DNA of 64,000 nt from Agelas oroides (Eukaryota > Porifera > Demospongiae > Agelasida > Agelasidae), in the NCBI GenBank assembly GCA_949130485.1, contig OX422200.1, forward strand, positions 3,456,274-3,520,273, written 5' to 3'. Positions 24,855 through 48,487 of the stretch are shown here, in pieces (position 1 is the stretch's first letter; every line of letters starts with the position of its first letter). Position numbers and translations under genes: made by a program. The notes beneath the pieces were generated by a model. The model worked only from the letters and a program-made list of their open reading frames with translations. It was not told where the DNA came from and made no database searches.

Positions 24855-25900
24855 ATGCTTGTATTCACTCCTCACACAGCATTTAAGTGTGGGGGGGTTC
24901 ACGCCCACGAAATCAACTTCCCATGAGATCAATTCCCACCAGATCAACTTCCCACGAGATCAACTCCGTTTTTATTGTAGTATAACAGGGACAGAGCCTG
25001 TGTTAACTTCATGTAGTGTGGCAAAGACAGTAACATGAAGCTCTAGAAGTTGACTGCATGGGTATTTCGATTGCATTTGGATGAATGGCCAATACAAATA
25101 TAGTCAGTGGAACTAACTGAAGGCTTGGCATTCACAAATGAAGAAAATTGGGGGGGGGGGGAAATTGGGGGGGGGGATCTCTTCAGTTTGAAGCTGGAGC
25201 AATGCAGCCTCCTCAATAAAAGGAGGTATGCTCAAATAAGTAAAAAGATATTGAAATCTGTATTTTGGTATATTAATGTGTTTTAGTAAGTCTGTATGTT
25301 ACATTGAGTTGACCTCGTGGGAAGTTGATCTGGTGGGAAGTTGACCTCGTGGGAGTTGATTTTGTGGGAGTTGACCTCGTGGGAGTTGATTTTGTGGGAG
25401 TTGACCTCGTGGGAGGCCACTGTATGGGGCACTCTAGCACTCTTGAGCACTGTTCATGTATAGCCCCTGAGACTGAGCCATTTACTTGTTGTATAGTACG
25501 AGTGCAGCATTCATCATCCAGTCATGTATCTGCTACATATGAAATTACACAGCGTCAGTGACCATTCATGCATCAATAAATTTGCTCATACTGTATCCAT
25601 TATTACTGTAATAGCTACCGACTCTGTTGCATTGCTTTCATTGGTTGTCTTGCTATATGCAGTTAGTGTATACAAAGGCCATGTACATAACTTTGAGTAC
25701 AGTACTGACAAATTAGTTGGACAGGCCAGCCCGTTCATAGATCCATAAACTGTGTTCTGCATAGGATAAGTATCCATGATCAGATGATGTTGAATAACGA
25801 CACGGAATTTTACGGACACACCCTACTCGTAAACGGATCCGGCGAGTTTCGCGACAGTTTCGTCGGTACATACAGTACTTGTGTCTCGTAAACTGCGAGC
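24855..25900. other. Intergenic region, B3GALT6-like to CFAP119-like
   Basis: Most of the first 550 bases is an inverted-arm repeat (24897-25415), listed separately. The rest has no recognisable feature. The last 100 bases (25800-25900) are richer in CG and should contain the CFAP119-like promoter. Confidence 0.5.
24897..25415. mobile_element. Element with opposed subterminal tandem repeats
   Basis: At 24905-24967 the phrases CACGAAATCAACTTCCCA, GAGATCAATTCCCAC and AGATCAACTTCCCACGAGAT follow one another. At 25307-25412 their complements recur as GTTGACCTCGTGGGA and GTTGATTTTGTGGGA, about six copies. The arms face each other across about 340 bases. This looks like a miniature DNA transposon with subterminal repeats, or a satellite split by inversion. 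Confidence 0.5.
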
Positions 25901-28900
25901 ATGTCACGATCTGCATCCAAGTCGAAACTTGCTGTCGGATCTAAAGGCAAGAAAGAGAGTGTTGCGCCTGACGAGGTACAGCTTGGTAGCCATGGCAACG
26001 TTGTTAAACTGGGGGTGTGACCACTGCTCAGTACTGTACTAGTTATAGTGGACAAGTGGGGGTTATGCTTAACTAAAGTATACGCAGCCGTGTGTGGCTA
26101 TCCAGTGAAGAAAGAACGTTTCCATAAGCTATACTAGTACATTCATTTACAAGTGTACATGAATCACACCCTAAGATGATCATAGAACCTACAATTTTAA
26201 TTTAGTGTCACAGATTGAACTTAGCTGTACAGTATAGTATATGGATGATAGTGCTCTGTCTTTAATGGCATGTTTTGCGCATAATCAGTTACAGAATCAT
26301 CATGTGCTTATTGCAGGAGGAGACTAAGCCAGAAGTTCCCCAGCTGGCCTGGAGGGTACTTAGTCAGCAGGCCACCAGGGAGCTGATGTCTCTAACTGTG
26401 GAAGAAGTGGCAGCGTTAGTACTGAAAACCTCAGTGTAGTGTAGGCATCTCGTATTAGTACCTCTGCTAGATGACCATGGTTACATAAGACTAGGTAAAC
26501 TTTTGGTGAAGTCTGCACCGAGTAGGTTTAGTTTGCCTATCTGTTGAACGTTAGTTTCTCATCTGTTACCCATACCAAATTTTCAGTGCCTCTACTGTTA
26601 CGGGTGTGTGCTGTTTGCCTGCTGATTGAAGGAGTCGCAGAATTATCACCCACTTGAATGAGAAACTGATGAGAAACCGATGCACAATAAACAGTAGCTG
26701 ATGTCTTCCGATCAACTAAGGGACAGAAAATTTTCATTTTCACAAAAAGGATTGATATATGCAGATAGCCAAGAAGTTGTATGAGTATTAAGTTTGTGAA
26801 ACAGTATAGTTGTGTACACCTGCAGATGCAAATGTTTTTAGTCCTATGTAATAGCTACCAATCTTCTCTATGGGAAGTGATGTGTGGGGGTTATTGTCAT
26901 GTCTAAGTGTTGTGTGAGGTTGGATCTCTTGTTGCAGGAAGTTAGCTGAAATCCTGACCTTCAGTAACTGTACTGAGTCTCTGAAGGAAGCTGCCCAGCT
27001 AGATTATTTTACTGCAGGATACTGATATCCACACTCTATTCTTCTTGGAACTTTAATTGTAGATGTTATGGGGTCAAACAGCACCCTATCTTGCCTGAGA
27101 CTCTCCCCTTTAGTGCGTGTAGTTGCAAGCTGTATAGTCAAGTGCATGGTGTCTTGTCTGAGACTACCCCCTCCAGCGTGCAGTCACAAGTCATGATGTA
27201 CTTTCTATAAGTAAACTCGTACAACTTGGTTTACAAAGTATTAATAAGTTCAGCTAGATTTTGTTCATATGTATATACCATTGATGACTGTCCTTGACAC
27301 ACCTCAAGTTTGCCAGGGAGCACAAGTTCACTGATGAACAGATTTCTGCATTCTTCACACTTCTCCATACCATGCTGGAGAATCTAAAAGGTATAGAGTG
27401 GGGGGTTGGGTAGAAATTTGTGTGAAGTCTGCGCACACATACGTATGTCAATATGTATGTAGTATATTTTGTGAGGCACATTGGCCTAATTGATTCATAT
27501 GGTCAATTGTTTTAGAGTGTTCACAGACCTTTGCTCAGCTTGTCGTTTGCAGCATGGAAATGTGGGAAGCGTGGTGGGTAGTCTCACATAAGTGATATCG
27601 AGGGTAGAAGACCTTTGCTCAGCTTGTCGTTTGCAGCATGGAAATGTGGGAAGCGTGGTGGGTAGTCTCACATAAGTGATATCGAGGGTAGAAGAGTGGT
27701 ACCATAGATAATAGAGCACTGAAACGGGATTGGAAACGGACAAAAAATTTACGGGCAAACTCGGGCAAAACGCACGTTGAATCCTCGTTCCAGGTGTTTC
27801 AGTTAGAAGGCGGTGCCCACTAACCGGTGTACGATCATTTATCTCCCGCGCGGGTCATCGCACTAGAGGTTCTTGTGCATTTACTGATATACCACGGTAT
27901 CTACAATATTCTGGTAGAAAATTGTACTATGCACAGTTGTGAATTGATTTTTATGCAATGTAGAAATGCTAAAATAATAGTTTCGTAGTTTTTTCTGGAA
28001 AATAAACAGGGCTACCCAATGATGCAAGCTGTCATAAAGTGTAACCATTACCAAAGAATGTAACTGAGTGGCTTATTTCTTTGATGGGAGGCCTTGAAAA
28101 GTGTAAATAATGTGAAAACTCTTGTAGTTTTCTAGAGAGATCTGTACCCTGGTTTAGGTAAAGTCTGCTGGTACAGTATTAGCAGTACATAGGTCAGTGT
28201 AATGCTGACAAAACAATAGAGCTGCAGTAATTGTGTGCACTTTTCTCCAGCTTTCTGAACAGGTGCCTCCAGCTCATGCAGAGGACTTATCAATCTGTCT
28301 TAGTCGTCTTCAGGCCTGCTGATAATTTTCAGGACTCGTGAATATCCCTCCATCGCAATAGCAGTCTGCCAGAAACCACTTGACATTCGGGGAAAGAAGA
28401 ACTGCCAATGCAGTGTGCGTCAGATCACGTGACTGAAACAATGATTCGACGTAAAATTATTGCCGTTTCCAATCCCTGTTCATAGCTCTATTATCTATGG
28501 TGGTACAAAGGACTTAATGAATGTGAGTGCATGGTGTAGCGTGCACGCATATGTGCGAGCATGTTAGAGTGCTCACAGTCTGCACTAGAAGCAGATTGTT
28601 AATGACCAACACATGCATACCTTGGGAGTCACAGACAGTTTTCAGCACACTTTGGGCTATATGTACTGCATTCGACAAAGAGCTCTCAGGTAGTCACATC
28701 GTCATTATAGATTCGACCTCCTGGACCTCCTGGTAAAAACGTTGTACGACTTTGTATCAGAGGATCAGTCAGAGTTTGTTTCCTCTGGTCTGATGAGTGA
28801 ATAAATTCCCCCTCTTGTCCCACTACAGCCCGGCAGCTTTCCCTCTCTGCTAGTGTTATGGAGCTGCAGCACCACATGGTGGGAGTTGGAGTGTCCCCAG

Positions 28901-30175
28901 ATACAGCCTCTCTGAGGTGCTTCACCCAGAAGGAGGCTGTGTTGGTGGTGGAGTATCTCTCCTCCACCCTCCTCCAGCACTACAGGCTGTTCCACCTGCT
29001 CTTTACTGAGCAGCAGCAAGAGGAACTCCTCACCACCAAGGTAAGGCAATTCCTACGAATCGTTCTTAACAGTTACCCATAAAAAGAAACTGTTGTCCTA
29101 CACTGTAAGGGTAGAGATTTCTGCTACAAAAAACCTCACTGAATGAAGCTGGTATAGGCCCTTTTCTGAATGACTGGCTTCTTGACCGCCAAAAGGACAT
29201 AGTATCAGCTATGGGTACTGTAATTTGTGTGTGTATGATAGGATTTCCGTTCCTCTGGGACTCTGTGGACAATGGAATGATGACTCAAAGTCTCAACCTA
29301 TATGATTGTCCCATTCCTTCTTCAGCTGTTAGTGGACCTTCCACCTGACCCCTCCTCCATCTCCCCTCCCCCTCTGGAAGAGGCAGTGCCCCTTGACCTC
29401 TACCAGAGGTGCATGTCCCCCTCACCTCCATCACTATCAGAAGAGCAGGTACACAAACATAGAATAGATAACATCTCATACAATCAGGTTGTACATAAAT
29501 TTTATTGGGTGTGGTCCTGCGTCCTTTTTGATTTTTTGCAGAAAAAGGAGCAGTTAGAAGAAGCTGAAACTGTAGGAGATGGCAAGTTAACAATATAGCA
29601 GATGGAGGACTGTTTGGTTAATGGACTGTGAAGAAATCATACATACATGTAGCTACATGCAGGAAGAAATGGGAATCTGCTTATACGAGGATTTCTAATC
29701 CTAATCCATGCATAAACAATCTTGTCCTTTACTGCTCAAGCTTGATGCTGCTTTAAACGAATGTACGACAGAGACATGTTGTGTGCTCTCCATGCAGGTG
29801 ATGAAACCAGACTCTTGAATGTGTCAGCTGAAGAGCTAAAGTTGTTAATGGAGACAATGGCCAAGGAAACACTATCATCCTATCAGGTACTGGCCTACTT
29901 GGAACTCTCCAAGAAATTGCATGCTGTACTGCCTCTTTCTCAAGTAATCAGTTCATTGGCAGCTAGCTAGGAGCATGAGTCAAATTTAATTGAGACTGAG
30001 TATAGCACACATTAGCCTCGTACCCAGGCCACGTGGGAGGAGGGGGCCTGAATTGTGGATGAAGTTGATGTCATTTCCTGTTTCTCTAATGCAGTCTGAA
30101 GTGTCCCAGAAGTTGAAGTCAAAACAAGAAGTGCTACTAAACAGAATAGCCAAGTTGGAGAAAACAGTCACATGA
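25901..30175 (+). CDS. CFAP119: CFAP119/CCDC189-like cilium- and flagellum-associated protein
   Basis: Nine exons: 25901-25975, 26317-26414, 26938 to about 27013, 27309-27390, 28829-29040, 29326-29448, 29542-29581, 29798-29886 and 30095-30175, about 291 residues. The start MSRSASKSK is basic. The conserved region holds LAWRVLSQQATRELMSLT, then LKEAAQLDYFT, then FAREHKFTDEQISAFFTLLH. It then reads VEYLSSTLLQHYRLFHLLFT, like the YVLNTYFRHFKLYKYVFT block of CCDC189. The C-terminus is a coiled coil (VSQKLKSKQEVLLNRIAKLE). The family is needed for motile cilia and sperm flagella. Two junctions are odd: exon 3 lacks any GT donor before its stop at 27023, and exon 7 ends at a GC-AG intron (GATG/GCAAGT). 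An RFX-type X-box at 25986-25999 supports a ciliary gene. Similarity is moderate, so the assignment is probable rather than certain. Confidence 0.65.
25986..25999 (+). promoter_or_regulatory. X-box (RFX binding site) in CFAP119-like intron 1
   Basis: GTAGCCATGGCAAC fits the X-box consensus GTNRCCNNRGYAAC at every position. It lies eleven bases after the first exon and within 100 bases of the start codon. X-boxes bound by RFX factors drive ciliary genes across animals, so the position and the host gene's likely function agree. Confidence 0.6.
27525..27693 (+). repeat. 84-bp tandem duplication
   Basis: Two nearly perfect copies of an 84-bp unit beginning AGACCTTTGCTCAGC and ending GATATCGAGGGTAGA. 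It lies in intron 4 of the CFAP119-like gene, immediately before the 797-bp element. Confidence 0.9.
27703..28499. mobile_element. 797-bp non-autonomous DNA transposon with 7-bp target duplication
   Basis: Left end CATAGATAATAGAGC and right end GCTCTATTATCTATG are perfect inverted repeats, and CGGGATTGGAAACGG inside the left end is echoed by CCGTTTCCAATCCCTG inside the right. Flanks are the direct repeat GTGGTAC at 27696-27702 and 28500-28506. CA...TG ends and a 7-8 bp duplication fit the hAT superfamily, though this is inference. No transposase is encoded. It lies in intron 4 of the CFAP119-like gene. Confidence 0.8.
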
Positions 30176-30595
30176 TAGCTATGCAGAGCAACTAATTTTA
30201 AGTATTGATGTAGTGTATTTTAGCTTATACTACATTTGTTATTGTTTCACAGACCGCTATAAGCTGTTTTGTGGTAGGCAGGCACAATATGCTGGCAGTT
30301 ATTGTGATTGCACACAGAAAATCTGGTACCTAGGATTTTGAGTGATAATACTGTTGCAGTGCAAATAATACTGCAGCCAAAAACATCAAAAAACTGTACC
30401 GTAAGTTAGTACATAACTTACAAAAAGAAAGAATACAATGTGACATAAACCTACAAGTATATGTACCATTACAGGAGTTACTTAGCTACGGCAGGTACAA
30501 ACATACATGTACTATTAATAATAACTGTATTCAATAGTTACTAAACATGTTATGTTGCATGGTGTTTGATTGAGGTGAGCTTGTTACATCAGAGC
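30176..30595. other. Convergent 3' intergenic region, CFAP119-like / KIF11
   Basis: This 420-bp interval separates two stop codons that face each other, so it must hold both 3' UTRs and both polyadenylation sites. No clean AATAAA is seen on either strand. It is AT-rich and otherwise featureless. Confidence 0.6.
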
Positions 30596-43433
<12,838 letters not shown>

Positions 43434-43847
43434 GATTTAGCAGTCACCGAAAAGTCAAAATTTGAATCTGCGTGCCCAAACATGTACGCATGCGCAGAAT
43501 AGCACGTGATATCAAAAAATTTTAACCCGGTTGGCCGAGACAAACAAACGTTTTTGCTTCCTCTGAGCTTGTAGCGGTACACTGTTCTTGTACAGTGGCT
43601 GTTTAGCAATTAGCTAAACGTGACTCAGCTGGAAAAGTCGCAAGGAGAGGATGCTCGTGGATTGGTTATGTTTCCGAGACGGGATACTTGAAAACTGAAT
43701 TATCGTGGCTGAGTTGAGTTTGATTGTTGAGTCATCATTATTAGTATAAACTAGACCAAAGGGTTCACTCGACTCTTGTTGACTCGGAAGTTGTTTTCAG
43801 CTCAAAACTTTGGGCACCCTAAGCTCAAGGAGCTGAGGACAGTGTAC
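43434..43847. promoter_or_regulatory. Divergent promoter region, KIF11 / SAM-PH adaptor
   Basis: The start codons of the two genes are about 415 bases apart and point away from each other. CGCATGCGCA at 43487-43496 matches the NRF-1 core (TGCGCATGCGCA). A TTTTCAG at 43794-43800 could be an acceptor of an untranslated first exon of the adaptor gene. Start sites are not visible. Confidence 0.55.
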
Positions 43848-46800
43848 ATGGCTGCTCCAAGCTACCAGAACTTGAGGAACTGGGATGTGGATGATGTCTC
43901 CCGATGGCTGGGGCAAATCCACCTCTCCAGCCTCATCCCAAACTTTGAACGCATTGGCATCACAGGGTTGGACATTCCTCAGATTGATGATAGGTACATT
44001 CGAGAGCATCTCAAGGTGGTGAAACCTGCGGAAGTTATGGCACTGAAGGGAGCCCTAAGCAAACTGGTAGAAGACTCTCAGCAACCTGTTCGGAAGAAAA
44101 GTGCTCACCAAAGATCAGAATACCAGTGGTCAGGTACTACAGACCAAGGCTTAAAAAATCCACCATCTAAGAATGCACCCTGGACTATGCCCAGGAACTA
44201 CACTGTGTCAAGTGGTATGCCCCTGAGTATGGGCAGGGAGAAAGCAACCAGAGCTCCACAATTGATCAGTGGTGGATCGGCCCAAGAACTTTTGGATGAT
44301 CATGTACGATACAGCGGCTGGATACGCAAGCAGGGTGGTGGATACAAGAACTGTAAGTTGACTGATGTATACCATCTCACTTACATGTAGCTTGAGCTAA
44401 GGAATGTCTGAGGTATAAGAATCCATCATTGCCCTGGTAGCTACACAGATAGACCTGTTGCACTGATGCCACAGTTCCACATGCATTAAATTCATACTTG
44501 ACAACTTATACTTGCACAACTATATTGCAGTAAGGCAGTGTGTGCACTATCGATGAGTTATTCCCATAAATAGCTTAGCTTAAAAAGAGGTGATATTCAT
44601 TAACATGCACACATAGCGGGTGTCGTTTATATATTTTCTCACAAGTGCGTATACGTAATGAAGTATCTTTTTGTGAGATACATGTAGGAACCATTATTAT
44701 GTACGTGTATTTCCTTGTCCTCCAATATGTATTTCCTTGTCCTCCAATATGTATTTCCAATGTTGTCTATTTTAATAATGCCCCAGTTCATTTGGGGAAC
44801 TTTCCAAAACGAACCCAAAACTCAAGGATCACCTTGTATGGAAATACTCTGTAGAGCTGTACATTGCTGCCAAGATATTGTACAAGTATGTGCATGTACT
44901 TTTACTGTTGGGGGTCATTTCCCATTTTGAAATCATGGCATTAGACGGCTCTTGTTTGGGGAAGTCATAGAATGACCTCAAAACAATCCTTTTATGTCTG
45001 TGAGTTCCTCCGGCCACTTTGCCTCTAGTGCTAATCTCTGTTGTTTTCTGTTTGTTCACATCATTTTTGTTGGGCGCCCGAGGTTTATCTTTACAAAGAG
45101 TACTCTTCAACTAAAGCTTTAATAGTTCATGGTTGATTTTTATCACAAGGGACATCAATGTCTAGGTAGGTAAACTGAAGACTGAGCGGGGAGGGCTAAT
45201 TCCTCGGCGATATTTTCATCCATGACTGTGTCACAGCTAGAGACAATGGGCACGCTCTGGGGGAGAGACAGCCCTTGAGTGAAACAAAAGCCATAAAACT
45301 GGTATTGAAAGTTGAGTGATTGAGGAAGAACACCAATTCTTGATTTGCATCTGGGAGGATTATAGTCTGAGAGATATGAACAAGTATGGTGTGCATGGAG
45401 CACATCTGAGGCTGTTTACATACAAAGGGATTCTAAAGCCTTAGCAGTATAACCCTTGTCCCCTCAGGATGATACAGCAACAATACAAACTTTGTGACAT
45501 GTCTTTGTAAAGAATGCAGGATGTCATATGCCAATGCATGTACATGTATAGGATGCCCATAATGCAATGGGGAAACCCAGGATTTTTCCCCATTCCTATG
45601 TTAATTTTCAACTCACTTTCCTTGTTTCTAGGCTCTGTGGCATTGATAACTGCATTTTTGACCAATCCCCCCCCCACCCCGAGAGAGATATAACTGCATG
45701 TATTATATAACCTGTTACCTAGGCAACACCACTGTAGAAGAGGTGGGAGCAACATTCTTATATGTTGCCTAGGTAACAAGTTGTATGATTTCAGGTATCC
45801 AAATCAAAGAATGGAAGGAGCAAGGCTACAGTCACGAAATAGTCAAACCAAAAAATGTATCTTCAGGCAAAGGAACTTATAACATGTATCCGACCTGGAA
45901 TGTTTTGTCCACTGGGGCTCAAACGAACATGCATGTGTCTGCTATCATTGTTCTGTTGACACTAGTAATCTTAAGGCTGGGGGATGTTGTGCATACCTCC
46001 AGCCGCTCCTCAGAGAAGGGTTCCTATTCCTCTTCACAAGCAGAAGCTAACTTACTAACCAAGAATACATTTAGCTGTGAGAAATACCAAGTGGGAGTGG
46101 GTGGGAGCAGGTGGGAGCGGGTGGCTGGGAGTGAGGCTAGCAATGGTTTAATGTGCCAGCACCCAGAGGGGGGCATAGACAGGATGATAGTTGATGACCT
46201 GAGCTAAGCATCATCTGGTGCACATGTGGGAGTGCCCATGTAATGAAGCAGGGGTTGAGTAGATACCTGTAGTATCTGAGCATTCATCATGAATATTGCG
46301 ACCAAAGCATCCATGTGAGTGTTCATTGCCTCCCAAGCAGCCCTAGCTATCTCCACTCTAGAAATAGAAACCATTTATGTTTATTGAAGTATAAGCAAAC
46401 ATCTTTATTGTCTACATAGGGGTACTTTACCATGCTATGTATTATATGGAGGACTAGCGCCCAGGTACACATCTCGGCTTCCTCAAGGTAGTGTGCCCTT
46501 GGTCCCAAATCAGATGTAGCCACTCATCTCACCACCTTGCACATGTAGCCTCTAAACATGGCTCTGTTATGTCTGCATGTCTCCTTAATGGGAACAGACG
46601 TTTTGCCCAGGTATGGATTGCATTCCCATTAACACCCATACATTATAACCCCTGAAATGTGGCTATTCTGTGAAGTGGACAGGTTTTTTGGTCCCACTAG
46701 TACCTGGACTGTACAAAGTTTACTCAGTAATGTGGATGCTTGCTTGCCTCTCATGCAAGAATGTCCGCCACCACTGCTGATTGATTCAACGATTGGACTT

Positions 46801-48322
46801 TATCTGGTGCACATAGTACTAACCTCCGGTTAGCCCTTCTCACCAACGTACCGCAAGGGAGAGCTCTGGGACACAGCTTCGTGGTGCTCGACAGCACGAG
46901 TATGCATTGCAACACCCTCCAGAAGTTTACAGAAACCTTCAAAATACAGACATCCCTATATTCCGGACGTACAGCTATAGTCCAAATGGTATCTGCGTTG
47001 TATTTTCCCTGCCCCATTCCCATTTATTCCCTCAATCCTTACCTGTACCCTCATTCTCTTCATAATTCTCACCCATACATAATTCCTATGCACTTCTCCT
47101 GCACACACACACATGCCTCCTCTCCACACCTCACACACATTTACTTTCCCTCACCCCCTTTCTTCTCTCTCCTGTGCCCACTCTCCCTCCATCCTCCCTC
47201 TCCTCTCTTTCTCCACCTCCTCTCCTCCATTTCTTCTCAGGGAAGCGACGCTACTTAATCCTGAGAGAAGGCTGTCTCTACTACTTTGCTAATGAGACAG
47301 CATCACACCCAAAGGGATCCTTTGTACTTGTAGGATATACGTAAGTCTTACCTGACAGCTGCAGAGCACGTACATGTACCACGGTTCATTCTTACAATAT
47401 GTATACTGTCAGCCACCATTCAGTACATTAACTAAAGTGTATGCCTTGTATGTACTACAAGAGCGCATAAGAACGGGCGGCTAGAGTAAGAGCGTGTAAC
47501 TCCAATAGAAGCCCGTAGTCCGGGCAAAATTATTGAACCGTACTAAAAATAGAACATCCGGTCACGTGTGCGCTTAGCAACAATGCATAAGGGCTTATGT
47601 CAACGCAGCGTGCGCAGTGCGTGTTACTATTTTTAGTACTGGCGGTAAATTCCGCCCGGTTTTGAATTTTACGTAGTTACACGCTCTTACTCTAGCCGCC
47701 CGTTCTTATGCGCTCTTGGTACTATACATGTACATTTGAACAATAAGAAACAATGAACCGCATTGTGAAGTATTAGCATGAAACAATGAACCACATTGTG
47801 AAGTATTAGCATGAAACAATGAACCACATTGTGAAGTATTAGCAGGAGAAATTGGGGGAAGAAGAGTTAGTACTAGCTGTTCTTAGCCCAGTTCTCATGT
47901 TTCCCTCCTCCCTCCTCCCTCCTCCCTCCTTCTTCCTCCCTCCTCCCTCCTCCCTCCTCCCTCCTCCCTCCTCCCTCCTCCCTCCTCCCTCCTCCCTCCT
48001 CCCTCCTCCCTCCTCCCTCCTCCCTCCTCCCTCCTCCCTCCTCCCTCCTCCCTCCTCCCTCCTCCCTCCTCCCTATACGGTACTGCAAGCGATGATAAGC
48101 TAGGCCAATGGCCTGGGAATGAAGCTGTTTTTACCGTCTGAGGATGCGGAGTTCACTGTATGCTTAACACATGTTGACAAATGTGTGTTATGCGTGTATG
48201 TAGTATTGAACATTGATTAGACATCATGTTCATGACTAGTGTGGTGTTTGTAACACCTGCCTGATTGTGTGGTCATTGTCATTGTACACACACATACACA
48301 CACATGCACGCACACACGCACG

Positions 48323-48399
<77 letters not shown>

Positions 48400-48425
48400 A
48401 CGCACACACACACACACACACACAT

Positions 48426-48487
<62 letters not shown>

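Noticed and set aside
45713-45778. Two perfect X-box consensus matches
   Set aside because: They are the arms of a short inverted repeat deep in an intron, so the match follows from the palindrome. A similar lone match at 22645-22658 also lies far from a promoter.
45785-46207. Open frame of 140 codons in adaptor intron 1
   Set aside because: Exons 1 and 2 join in phase within the PH domain without it, and its end contains GTGGGAGCGGGTG repeats and a foldback end.
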